Positions 35,801 to 42,890 of a DNA stretch of 64,000 nucleotides are shown here, piece by piece. Numbering within the stretch: position 1 is the first letter of the stretch; every line of letters begins with the position of its first letter. The position numbers and the translations under genes were made by a program. Under the pieces are notes generated by a model. It was not told where the DNA came from and did not search any database. It worked only from the letters and a program-made list of their open reading frames with translations. Source of the stretch: Diphasiastrum complanatum (Eukaryota; Streptophyta; Lycopodiopsida; Lycopodiales; Lycopodiaceae); NCBI GenBank assembly GCA_029204225.1, contig CM055112.1:24428693-24492692 (forward strand), written 5' to 3'.

Positions 35801-38070
35801 GAGATATAGAGATCCGCGAGTCGGTAGGGACGGTATACAGGCTGGTAGCATAATCAGTCCAAATGCGAAGGTCTTCCGGAAGAGGGGGTGGAGAGCGAGG
35901 GTGAACTCACGCCAAAAAGCGCCCGAAAAAGAACTGAAAAGAAGGTGAATAAGACGTTTCCCTTTAGAATCGTCACAGGAATGCTTCTTACGGCGGAGAA
36001 CACGATGGTAGGAGCATCTGGAAGATTGAAGCAAATGTGGGGCATGGATACGTGAATAGGTTACTGACTGATGAAGGGAACGGCACTCGGTATCGTACCA
36101 TGGAGGGTGCAATGGTCGAGGTGTGCAGCGAGTCTTTTTGGGATGGGGTTTTGTGGGGAGGATTAGTGATGCAGCCGTGTGGAGAGAGGTGGTGAGGAAA
36201 GCACCTGGTCCAAGCTATCCACGGAGGTCCTGGTAACTCCAAGCATATCACTGTCAAGGGCACGAACACGCAGCTGATCAATGGTGTCGAAGAACTCTGT
36301 CTGTCTCGAAGATGTCCGGGCATTAAAATCCCTTGTGAGGAGAATATGCCCCCACTTTGAGAATCTAATGATATCTGGTGAAAGATCCTAATATGGAGAT
36401 CCAATACCCTCAGCAAAAGACGAGGACTCTGGTGAAAAGTAACACGCTTCAATAAAAAGATCGCTATCCAAACCAATATCCTGACCCACGATGTGAGTCC
36501 ATATGTAGAGGGCCTGCTCGTCATGTCGGATGAAGTCAATACTCGAATGAAGAGTCTCTCTGTATAAGCAGGCGACCCCACCTGAACCACGGCCACTGGC
36601 AGATCTAGTCGCTCGTCAAAATACTGAGTCCCATCTATATCCAGGAAAAGAGAGAAGTCCTCGCTCTGGGCTCTCGTGTGTCTCCATGAAGAATAATATG
36701 TCTCTGCATGTACTAAAATCAACAAGATATCCTGTCGTAGAAGAAGAGTGTATGCCAACACAATTCCACACTCCAATCCGAAGGTGGTGTGGATGGGGCC
36801 CCAAGGGTGCTCCCAGCCCCGAGCACCCCAAATCCCTAGCACTGTGATTTGCTAGGAGCATTATCAAGAAAGCGCACTCGTCCATCTCGATAAATGACTC
36901 GTCTGCCAGACTCACGGGCTGCCAGACTTACGCCTCTCCTCCACCTGGATAAATGTGAGGTAGTAATCCATATAGATAGTGGTGCCACGTAGCTTAGCTC
37001 TGCATCGCAAAGCATCTCGGCGACTCTCTAGGGAAGTGAAACGGATAATGAGTGTAGCATCTATGGTGGTCCTCCAAGCTATATCTAGCCCATCTGTCAT
37101 ATGTCCTAGAGTGGTCTCGAGAAATCTCGTAGCTTCGACAATGGCATCCTATGTGTCCGGTATCCCGCGAACCCTAATGTTATGGGGCCTTCTGCTCCCG
37201 TGACCGCTCTTCCGAAATGGTGGCTGAGATGACTGAGGAAATGGGGGCGCTAGGTGTGGTGCCTTTCTTCAAGACTGTTGCCCATGAATCTTTATGCTGC
37301 TCAATTTTACTCTCAAACGCCCGTATCATGGTGGTGGTCGATTCCGAGGTTGCGGCCTGCTTAGTGTTGATCACTTGCTCCAATGAAGCGACTTTGGACT
37401 GCAACATGTTCTTTTCCATTAGTAAGGAAACCATGACTTCTTTCATTTGTGAAAGTTCTTGCTTCAAGAATCGGAGATCTGCTCGCATTTGGTCAGTTTC
37501 CCAAGAGGAAAAGAGTTCTGTTGATTTGGAGGGAGTGTAGAGCAGGTGGCAACATCAGAGAGAATGGAGGTCTCACCAGCGAGGAGGGGGTCAGCACCAA
37601 TAGCGAGGGCAGCGAGGGGGGTCAGCACCAATAGCGAGGGGCAAACGAAGGGGTCAGCACCAATAGCGAGGGCAGCGAAGGGGGGGTATCACCAGTGGTA
37701 GCGAGGGCAGTGAGGGGGAGGGTGTCAACAGCGAGGAGGGTGTCATCTGCAGCGCAGGGGGGGCTCGTGACAGCACAGGGGGAGGTCATGACAGGGCAGG
37801 GGGTCGTGACAGGGTAAGGGGGAGGTCGTGACAGCGAGGGGGGTGAGGCAGCCGTGAGAGGGAATTGGGATGAGGCAGGGGGGGGGTCACGGGGGGGATG
37901 AGGCGGTCGCGAGAGGGAATGGGATGAGGCGGCACTAGCGAGGGGGGGGATGAAGATGAGGTGACAGCGAGGGGTGGGGGGGGTCCTGCGAGCAGCAGCC
38001 CGAGTGGGCACCATGGATGGAGCACGGGGGAGGGAGGGCACACTAAGCCATAGCAGCAGCCCGCGCGCGC

Positions 38071-38125
<55 letters not shown>

Positions 38126-38532
38126 TGTTCTATAATAGCACGGCTTCAGATGACTCTGACTAGCAATCAGAGTAAGAGTCATTGTCTCAGTGATTTTATA
38201 TTGGTTGATCATTTCATTGTACTAGACTATTTTGGTTCCTTGAGGCCCGACATTGTATATTATTCATGTATTTTACCATGTATGTCTTATCTTTGTAGAG
38301 GTTATGTTTCAATCTGATGTTGATGTCGCTTGCTATGAGTTGTGGTGGCTCAATATGGCTTGTTGTATTTTTGCATGGTTTGAGAGAGAGAGAGAGAGAC
38401 AGAGAGAGAGGTTCAATATGATTTGCCGTGGTTTGCATGCTGATTTCAAATGGGTCTAGTATGGTAAGGAACTAATGGTTTGCTATGAGTTGCTATGGTT
38501 GAACCAGTAAGGCTCGTTGTGTTTTTGGATGG

Positions 38533-38571
<39 letters not shown>

Positions 38572-40357
38572 CAATATGATATCTATCCTATGCTTCCCAT
38601 ACCGATTTCAAATGGTTCAATATGGTTCCTACGAATGGTTTGTTGTGAGTTGCTATGGTTCAGTACAATTTGTTATGATTTTAGATGGTTCAATATGGCT
38701 CCCAATCAGTGCATGTCTAATCAGTGCATTGGCAATAGATATGATTGTATTTGGGAAAAGTAGGCTTATACAGTACATAAAAAAGTTTGCAAAAATACCA
38801 CCCAAAAAACCCATGGAAATCCTGTCTTTTGACACCTATATCAAAAAAAATAAAAATAATATAAACGTTCCTGGGGCACATTCCGAGTCAAAAACCTGGA
38901 ACGTGTTCCGGGACACCCTATGCATCTTTGATGTAATCTAACGACCATTTCCATATCTATATTGAAATTTTTCTTTTCGAATTTGTAACTCTACAAGACA
39001 AGCATATGAATGGATATGTTGGTTCTAAACGTAACTTGGAACTGGCAAATTTTGATGAATAGAATACCATAAACATGTACAAAATAAAAGCTTGCCCTTC
39101 CTGCATTCAAAACTGGAACAGTAACGCATACAGGGAGAGATTCTTCGCTCATCCAAAAGTCCACAAGCTACTTCAAGTTCAGTGTAATACCCTTTAAGAG
39201 CAGCTTTGATAGAATTGATGTGTGCCTGTGCGGTCGATGGAACTTCCCACAACATAGCAAACTCTTCCTGAGGGCGCACAGAACCAGATCTTGCAGCCAG
39301 ATCTCGAACGTGACCATAACTAGCCAGGACAACGTAATTCCCACCTAAATAGGTTTCAATTGCTCTGGCCTTGGCCGGTGATTCTACCACAACGACTGTT
39401 TTTTTATCGTTTTCATTTTTCTGCACTTTCTCCCCTGTGCTTCCTGCTGATGTTCCAGATGTCTTCGGTATTTGCCCTTGCCGCTTCTTTCGGTCCCAGC
39501 CCTTTCTGCCCCAACTGGTCCGAATTGCAACCTTAGCTTCATTTGCATTTGTTGTATCCAAGTGGCCATGTGCCTCATTAGCTGCCAGACCTAGCTGCAC
39601 AACAATTGAAGTACTAAATACTGAAAGAATTTTCACAATGTATCAAAGATGAAATTGGATGTGATTGTTTACAATGGAGCTGGATAATATTCAAGAGTGG
39701 AGAAGTTAGGACAAATGGATGGCTACTTGCCTGCTTGCTAAAAGCACAATGGATGGTTCTTTCAGTAGAATTTGTGTGCTCCGACATGCGTAGCCCTGCT
39801 TCAGGCCTCCAAAAGGAAAAATTGGGAAATGCGCCTGCTCCCAAGAGGTACAAAGCACTTCCATTGCGATGCTTAAAGCTGCCTTCGGACACTGAGGAAA
39901 TTTCTCTGAATAGAAACGCATGGCTTCGACCATGCCTCCGCTGCTTTCCATCTTGCCACACCCCTTTTCCGAACCCTGAAACATAATTCCAAGGCTCTGC
40001 ACATGACTGGGAGCGAGAGAAGCAATTGTGAGTAGCAGAAACAGTGGCAGGCTTGCCAATGTTCGCCACAAGACACCGGCACATGCCGCTATACAATTTG
40101 ATCTTAGAGCTACCAAAAACAGGCACCAAAGCCATGCTGCTTCTACGCTGCTCCCTCAAATTATACCGCAAAACAAAGCTCCCTCCTCCTGCTCCTACTC
40201 CTACTCTGCCGCCGCTGCAGCAGCACGAACAAGATGCTTTGGCAGGCAGGATAGGGCACCCCGCAGGCAGAACCATGAGCGCCTGCGTTTCTCGAGCGCC
40301 ACTGCTGCTGCTGCGATCATCCACGATGCTCCTGCACAAGGAACGACCTGCGAGCAT
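20814..40357 (-). CDS. Plant organelle-type DNA topoisomerase I (type IA), exons 1-10, 3' end missing
   Basis: This is a bacterial-type topoisomerase that relaxes negatively supercoiled DNA through a 5'-phosphotyrosine intermediate. Plant versions of this nuclear gene are generally taken to act in plastids or mitochondria. Joined exons: 40357-39731, 39594-39191, 30806-30128, 29811-29725, 29196-29150, 28873-28764, 27175-27075, 26867-26775, 26318-26238, 20897-20814. They total 771 codons with no stop, and every phase matches. Residues 1-about 270 are Ser/Arg/Cys-rich with few acids at the start, fitting a transit peptide, which I infer. TOPRIM: Glu280 in VVVVESPAKA, and D353/D355/E357 in SDPDREGE. 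Active site: Tyr592 in ITYMRTDS. AGRVQSAALSLVCDREAE is also conserved. Exon 10 ends PPPRFSEGSL. The expected continuation (KKLEELGIGRP type) and C-terminal zinc repeats are absent from the window. Intron 1 is GC-AG. Confidence 0.92.
20898..21949. other. Topoisomerase intron 9, left part
   Basis: No genes recognised; AT-rich intron sequence. Plus-strand frames at 21033-21338 and 21711-21893 carry no motifs. Confidence 0.5.
21950..24720 (-). mobile_element. LINE B, internally deleted
   Basis: Minus strand, in order: coiled-coil ORF1-like (24666-24457); RRM-like with LIIRFTVSTSRRDALRKRTK (24335-24141); then VIYDDGQVRYLDSALG; the start of the endonuclease (about 23960-23880); endonuclease middle (23672-23415); RT from FGLYIDELERVIEQ (about 23250) onward; and a C-terminal zinc region around 22260-22050. 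Compared with LINE A the front half of RT is missing. The left limit is approximate and no 3' tail was seen. Stops and frameshifts are frequent. It lies in intron 9 in the same orientation as the topoisomerase gene. Confidence 0.7.
24457..24666 (-). pseudogene. LINE B ORF1-like coiled coil
   Basis: MKAELHSIKAEMSQLKEANK then MLQTEVDRLKQEI has strong heptad spacing of Leu/Met/Ile. It aligns with LINE A 37488-37180 (LRFLKQELSQMKEVMVSLLM). It is followed by an RRM-like region, an arrangement like L1-type ORF1 proteins. Confidence 0.6.
24727..25606 (-). mobile_element. LINE C, reverse transcriptase fragment
   Basis: From 25606 the minus strand reads RVYYCFVDFRKAFDSVP (RT domain), LSPTLFGLYIDELERVIEQS and GDILIAILLYADDVALVS, with the catalytic ADD. 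It continues GLQRQLDSLHGFCTRWGLQI and SSYTYLGVLFTGP. It ends at the point where LINE A has AEFAVPPLQ, directly against LINE B. Frameshifts lie near 25400-25500. It duplicates part of LINE B (YIDELERVIEQ), so it is a separate copy. Confidence 0.75.
24769..25290 (-). pseudogene. LINE C RT core (YADD to thumb)
   Basis: A 173-codon open frame with LLYADDVALVS at its start, WGLQINIEKTKVMVF (the motif after YADD), SYTYLGVLFTG and FDTFVSPTTLYVAETWCPGL. This is the longest clean LINE RT stretch in the window. Confidence 0.85.
25607..26237. other. Topoisomerase intron 9, right part
   Basis: About 630 bp of AT-rich intron without recognisable genes. A phrase VIKLDKIDKAAPD on the minus strand near 25690-25740 superficially recalls topoisomerase but is followed by a stop and was not used as an exon. 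Confidence 0.5.
26238..26318 (-). CDS. Topoisomerase exon 9 (acidic loop)
   Basis: 27 codons, DKEALMESQEDLEEEKDEVP then TNFSQLE, corresponding to the acidic EDE loop before the QxHT region. Acceptor GAATAG, donor GTATTT. Confidence 0.88.
26775..26867 (-). CDS. Topoisomerase exon 8
   Basis: 31 codons, VAVDLADASGNVRLRSTGSS then TSFLGYLAVFQ, the segment of domain II that follows SQM in type IA enzymes. Acceptor CCTCAG, donor GTAACC. Confidence 0.9.
27075..27175 (-). CDS. Topoisomerase exon 7
   Basis: SKLVDVLETDALRLYALIWS followed by RTVACQMEQAIFNQ, matching the LYxLIWxRxxASQM block. Acceptor TATGCAG, donor GTGGTG. Confidence 0.92.
28764..28873 (-). CDS. Topoisomerase exon 6
   Basis: Completes the Arg codon, then YGQEYVPLQARQFTTKVKNA and QEAHEAIRPTDIFRLP. 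The last motif is the conserved AHEAIRPT of type IA enzymes. Acceptor TCGCAG, donor GTAAGC. Confidence 0.93.
29150..29196 (-). CDS. Topoisomerase exon 5 (47-nt exon)
   Basis: Encodes LSSEAVHNIRILAAER with the last codon split. Acceptor AAACAG, donor GTACTT. It matches the bacterial segment after RTDS that reads SxEAxxxxRxxI. Confidence 0.88.
29725..29811 (-). CDS. Topoisomerase exon 4 (catalytic tyrosine)
   Basis: 29 codons, IAQQLYEGVKLENNEIAGLI followed by TYMRTDSHQ, flanked by GTGCACAG and GTTTGA. The Tyr of ITYMRTDS is the DNA-cleaving residue. Confidence 0.92.
30128..30806 (-). CDS. Topoisomerase exon 3 (TOPRIM acidic triad and core)
   Basis: Starts after TTTTTAG with GGCCAAAACC. It includes LASDPDREGEAIAWHI, VNAYLARRALDYLIGFDLSP and LLWRKLPGSKSAGRVQSAAL, then ITSTLQQDASNRLSFGTSRT. 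It ends ATGGCT before donor GTATGT. This is the longest single piece of the enzyme core in the window. Confidence 0.95.
30807..31800. other. Topoisomerase intron 2, first part
   Basis: Intron 2 spans 30807-39190 (8.4 kb). This part has no recognised genes. The last 200 bp lie just upstream of a PPT and LTR and could be the 3' untranslated end of a copia element. Confidence 0.5.
31801..31810 (+). other. Polypurine tract
   Basis: TTAAGGAGGG directly precedes the LTR start TGTTAGAA at 31811, the arrangement that primes plus-strand synthesis. It marks the LTR as a 3' LTR of an element whose body would lie upstream. Confidence 0.65.
31811..32251 (+). repeat. Copia LTR (441 bp), same family as 17843-18294
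   Basis: Starts TGTTAGAAATAATAAATG and ends GATTTCCTGCA. It is the reverse complement of the 17843-18294 LTR. It lies antisense to the topoisomerase gene within intron 2. A TATTTATATG stretch at about 32092 could be its promoter. Confidence 0.85.
32341..32748 (+). pseudogene. Copia integrase C-terminal fragment
   Basis: NGV-SERRNRSLCECAKAL, WGEAITCANYLCNRLPNQAI, TPFEALFGEKPNLKDLKVFG and DDATSIKGIFVGYGENSKGY form a clean integrase C-terminal stretch of about 125 codons. The DDE core is missing. It lies only 90 bp after an LTR, with no PBS or gag between, so a large deletion or a separate insertion is implied. Confidence 0.85.
32750..33325 (+). mobile_element. hAT 5' fragment (terminal repeats and N-terminal exon)
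   Basis: At 32780-32865 there is a dense run of CCGATTCGAACCGG-type motifs like the hAT ends at 8920-9012 and 12504. About 300 bp further, 33130-33290 encodes a Gly/Arg-rich stretch (RGRGRGRS, KGRGRGRDK) comparable with the SRGRGGRGGR region near 13000. The exons with DUF659 are absent. It adjoins the tail of LINE A. Confidence 0.45.
33847..34233 (-). pseudogene. LINE A C-terminal zinc-finger region
   Basis: A 128-codon frame with LRFTLGQLRVSSHQLAIETG, then RICQLCSLGEVEYEEHFIFR and CPVYYEIRGRYHCLF. The C-x2-C...H...C spacing is that of the zf-RVT type finger found after RT in plant LINEs. The next 300 bp upstream (34550-34266) add AEFAVPPLQIEAALQLITYI. Confidence 0.75.
34850..35850 (-). pseudogene. 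LINE A reverse transcriptase
   Basis: MVLAAIRKMKSHKARDIEDL, IHPIRKNGDPMIPSNYCTIM, GQAGFRAHYSTADHIFTLRA and VYCCFVNFMKAFDSV lie in one 172-codon frame. After a break comes LFGLYIDELERVI, then IAILLYADDVVLVSP at about 35030 with the catalytic ADD. These are RT motifs in order. The FDF-type Asp of motif A is now Asn (CCFVNF rather than CCFVDF, as in LINE C). Confidence 0.8.
35990..36800 (-). pseudogene. LINE A endonuclease (EEP/APE type)
   Basis: HHLRIGVWNCVGIHSSSTTG starts the domain with the WN motif and DILFFMETH supplies the catalytic Glu. In a second frame VACLYRETLHSSIDFIRHDE and GHILLTRDFNARTS give the DFNA motif. Frameshifts near 36600 and 36100 break it. Confidence 0.7.
37180..37488 (-). 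pseudogene. LINE A ORF1-like coiled-coil frame
   Basis: MRADLRFLKQELSQMKEVMV, LMEKNMLQSKVASLEQVINT and IRAFESKIEQHKDSWATVLK have heptad spacing. They are followed in another frame by NIRVRGIPDT and LIIRFTSLESRRDALRCRAK, an RRM-like fold region. This layout resembles L1 ORF1p; the function (RNA chaperone) is inferred. Confidence 0.55.
37550..38060. repeat. G-rich tandem repeat
   Basis: Plus strand repeats of a GGGTCAGCACCAATAGCGAG core with GGGCAGCGAGG, spaced about 25-45 bp (37565-37720), grade into GGGGGTCGTGACAGGG-type repeats to about 38020. On the minus strand it is C-rich and lies directly upstream of the LINE A ORF1, so it may be the 5' UTR of that element. Many G3-G9 runs could form quadruplexes. 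A 196-codon Ser/Pro/Leu frame here is a by-product. Confidence 0.7.
38073..38122. repeat. (GA)25 microsatellite
   Basis: Uninterrupted GA dinucleotides following a GCGCGCGCG stretch. Confidence 0.95.
38329..38720. repeat. About 150-bp minisatellite with a GA core, three diverged units
   Basis: Units start near 38329, 38479 and 38638 with TTGCTATGAGTTG or TTGTTGTGAGTTG. Each then has a TTGTATTTTTGCATGG-like stretch and TTCAATATGG. The first two contain (GA)n at about 38384-38410 and 38536-38569; the third has lost it. This looks like duplication around a microsatellite within intron 2. Confidence 0.7.
38721..39190. other. Topoisomerase intron 2, last part
   Basis: About 470 bp of AT-rich sequence next to exon 2 with no recognised feature other than the donor at 39190. 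Confidence 0.5.
39191..39594 (-). CDS. Topoisomerase exon 2 (TOPRIM start)
   Basis: Begins LGLAANEAHG after acceptor TTGTGCAG. A basic linker is followed by KKTVVVVESPAKARAIETYL, the TOPRIM beta strand with the catalytic Glu, then YGHVRDLAARSGSVRP. It ends in AAAGG before donor GTATTAC. The Gly codon is completed by exon 3. Confidence 0.92.
39595..39730 (-). other. Topoisomerase intron 1, GC-AG type
   Basis: The donor is AG|GCAAGT (39730-39725) and the acceptor TTGTTGTGCAG (ends 39595); length 136 nt. Using the nearby GT instead would shift the frame of exon 2, while GC keeps phase 0 on both sides. GC-AG introns are a known minor class. Confidence 0.75.
39731..40357 (-). CDS. Topoisomerase exon 1 (N-terminal extension)
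   Basis: 209 codons from ATG 40357 (MLAGRSLCRSIVDD). The start was chosen as the first ATG of the open frame, with none seen just upstream. The early part is rich in Ser, Arg, Gly and Cys. Later ATGs at codons 28 and 75 are alternatives. It ends ...AFSKQ followed by the donor GCAAGT. Confidence 0.8.
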
Positions 40358-41030
40358 GGTCGAGCAAAGGAAGGAATGAACAGCCTTTTCTCTTCTCCTG
40401 CTTAAACCCTCAGCTGCTCGTGGGATAGAAGACTAAACCCACACGTATTACTCTACTCGTGAATTATTTATTTTGTAAATTAAAAGATGGGAAAGGAAGA
40501 TAAAGTCCCCAAACTCACTAAGAGCACCTTGACATGTGATGAGTTCTAAAGGAATGACATCGAGTTGTTGGGTGAGGTTCCTCTCTCCAATCCTTGGATG
40601 GAGGAAAAAAACCAAGCTTATTTTGTGCACCCTAGAATTCTTGGATTCATTGAAAAAATGCATTCTTGTGAATGTGAGGTGATCAAAAATGTCATCATTG
40701 ATCGTCGTCGCTCCATGTGATTGGTGTATCTCTTTTCTCCCTCAATCCATGGAGACTCGTTCTGCCCCTAGCTGTTGCTTTTAGGATCTGTTCACCCCCC
40801 ATCGGATTGAGAGGATGCTCAAGTTGCATGTCAAAGCCTACAATGACCCTCTTGCACCCGTTTGACATCATTTTTCGGGGGTCAACGATACATGTGAAGA
40901 TTATATCTTATTGGTTGAGAGAGTTTGTCATGCCCTTGTGGGCTTTTCACATGGACCCATACTTTTGCTCGTGGCAGGTGAGGTGGCAATCATACCAGGA
41001 TAAGAACTGGCGCTGGAGATGTTGGACACC
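40358..41030. other. Upstream region of the topoisomerase gene and unassigned sequence
   Basis: The first 100 bp would hold the promoter and 5' UTR of the gene on the minus strand; no clear TATA box is visible. From about 40500 the plus strand has an open stretch (for example YFVHPRILGFIEKMHSCECE) with no domain I can name, broken by stops. Confidence 0.4.
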
Positions 41031-41230
41031 TCCCTAAAAGTGCAAATTTGGGCCGTTGTTGTGACACTACAATAGGAGCTCCTCCCTCTATAATCATTAT
41101 TGCTTACGATGACATTTTCTAGTGCCCTCCCTAAAAGTGCAAAATTTGGGCCGTTGTTGTGACACTACAATAGGAGCTCCTCCCTCTATAAGTATTATTG
41201 CTTATGGTGACATTTTTCTAGTGCCCTCCA
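41031..41230. repeat. 97-bp tandem duplication
   Basis: Units start at TCCCTAAAAGTGC at 41031 and 41128 and share GGGCCGTTGTTGTGACACTA. A few mismatches only, so it is a fairly recent duplication. Confidence 0.85.
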
Positions 41231-41854
41231 ACTCGAGCCTCATACTAAGTTTGTTATAAAAGATGAGCACCACTCTTCATTTTTTGCATCAACATTGAGC
41301 TTCATGTGATGTTGACTCTCTCACACGCTTAGAGCTTTGTGTAGCCTTTGGTGATCTGGTATTGCCTCAAGGATTTGGATTCTCTCTGTGTGAGTAGTAT
41401 GCTCGGCTACATGCTTTAGGTGTGCAAACTTCCCAAGATTCCCAAGTGCTGCATTTCCTATTCCCAGATTGTTTTGCTGATGCCAACTCCCAAGGTAGCT
41501 AGATAGCTATGTTTTGTTGTTAGGTTCATTTTGAAGCCATCTCTCGAAGTCTTTTGCTGCCAAGTGAGCTAGTATTTGTAGCTCCCCAGTTAAATTGCTT
41601 TAGATTTTGTCATTGTTGAAGAAACTTAAGGTTTCCACCCACAAAGCATCGTTAGCTTACGAACCGCAAACTGCAACCCATCGCTACCGCAATCGCATCA
41701 TCACATATACGTGCTACGACAACGAGTCTCATAGACCGCAGATCACAATAAACCGCAAGCCGCAACTTCGAGCAAACAAACGAAGACATTCATAGGGAAC
41801 CGCAAGTCAACTCATGTGGACCACGAGTGACGGCCAAAGGCCAACCTCAATGGC
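41231..41854. other. Unassigned sequence
   Basis: No gene recognised. An open frame at 41607-41795 (+) is rich in Arg/His/Thr with no motif. From about 41640 the sequence is studded with CGCAA/CGCAT words. Confidence 0.35.
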
Positions 41855-42087
41855 CTCGACTACGATTGTAAAGGCGGCCCTGGAGTCGGCGCACTTTACG
41901 ATCCACGATCAACCAAGTACCACGACAACGAACTAACACCACGGATGGAGCTGATAGCAAAACTAAATGCCTCGACTACGGTTGTAAAGGCGGCCCTGGA
42001 GTCGGCGCACTTTACCATCCACGATCAACCAAGTACCACGACAACGAACTGACACCATGGACGAAGCTGATAGCAAAACTAAATGCC
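41855..42087. repeat. 116-bp tandem duplication
   Basis: CTCGACTACGATTGTAAAGG begins the unit at 41855; the second copy starts at 41971 and both run through CACGATCAACCAAGTACCAC to ACTAAATGC. Only a handful of substitutions separate them. Confidence 0.85.
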
Positions 42088-42231
42088 ACGACGTGGTAGG
42101 TTTAGCAGATCTTGTAGTCATTCACTTACATTAAAGACCACCTCCTTCCTCTGATCATATACATATAGAGGATGGATGGGACAATGAAGACATAGAGAGT
42201 GGTCATAAACGGACAATTTAGAATGACTAGA

Positions 42232-42802
42232 TGTTGAATGTGAGGATGAAAAGTTGTTCACTAGTAAGTGAGACGAGCTGAATCAATCATACCTCTAAGG
42301 TTAAACATAGAGAGATATAGATAGAAGTATTTGCTAGTAAGCACTGCTTATCTATTCTATTCGTAAGAGACAGAGTTTCTCTTGTGATAACGCGCTGTGC
42401 GGTATGCCAAACAATGCTCAAGGAATCATTGTAATTAAACGGAAATTTTCCCTTATCTCTTGTCTATGACACATAATCCTTGAGTACATTATGTTCATTG
42501 AATGTTCTTGTAGGATCAACTGTTATTTGTTTTTCCACACAAAGGCTCATCATAACTAAATTAGCAATAGATCAGGAATATCTAAGTACACCTTAGAAGC
42601 GGAAAGATCTTAATTAGCAGCAGTAGCTACAGTTAAGAGTTCAACTCTATCTAGGCATATCAAGAATATATAAAAGGTAGGACATTCCAAATAGCGAGAT
42701 CACAACAAAAACATTGCTCACTGATCAAATATAGATATCAGATCAAAATGTGTTTCTCTCATTACAAATTCTCTTCTCTTTAGTTTGACTAAGATTCCAA
42801 CA
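42232..42802 (+). repeat. Probable 5' LTR of a copia element
   Basis: Ends ATTCCAACA directly before the PBS. The proposed start TGTTGAATG (42232) forms an inverted repeat with that end. A TATATAAAAG box at 42667-42676 fits an LTR promoter. The left edge is tentative because no matching 3' LTR of this element is present. Confidence 0.55.
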
Positions 42803-42803
42803 G

Positions 42804-42815
42804 TGGTATCAGAGC
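42804..42815 (+). other. Primer-binding site
   Basis: TGGTATCAGAGC, two bases after the LTR end, complementary to initiator tRNA-Met. Confidence 0.85.
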
Positions 42816-42890
42816 TCTTCAATCTGACAAATCAGAGCTCGTAAGGTTTCTGAGACTAGAAAAATAATAGCTGAGAAACCTGAAACATTG

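Larger units (their letters stand above)
33326..37540 (-). mobile_element. LINE A, near full length, in topoisomerase intron 2
   Basis: Minus strand, 5' to 3': coiled-coil ORF1-like (37488-37180), RRM-like region (about 37170-36912), AP-type endonuclease (36790-35990), reverse transcriptase (about 35850-34850), C-terminal region with a zinc finger (34550-33847) and a 3' end carrying AATAAA (33372-33367) followed by (TTTC)5 and (TC)n. It sits in the same orientation as the host gene. Frameshifts occur in every domain, so it is not active. It is the most complete member of the family that also includes B, C, D and E. Confidence 0.8.

Noticed and set aside
37622-38212. 196-codon Ser/Pro/Leu-rich frame
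   Set aside because: A consequence of the G-rich tandem repeats and the (GA)25 tract; no conserved domain.
20814-40357. Bacterial contamination, because the protein is a bacterial-type TopA
   Set aside because: The coding sequence is split by nine introns with matching phases and splice sites and is surrounded by plant retrotransposons; organelle-targeted TopA genes are normal in plant nuclei.
39371-40405. Plus-strand frames opposite topoisomerase exons 1 and 2
   Set aside because: Antisense shadows of the exon sequence with no domain.
40500-41037. Plus-strand gene upstream of the topoisomerase
   Set aside because: Open pieces exist but with several stops and no recognisable domain; left as unassigned.
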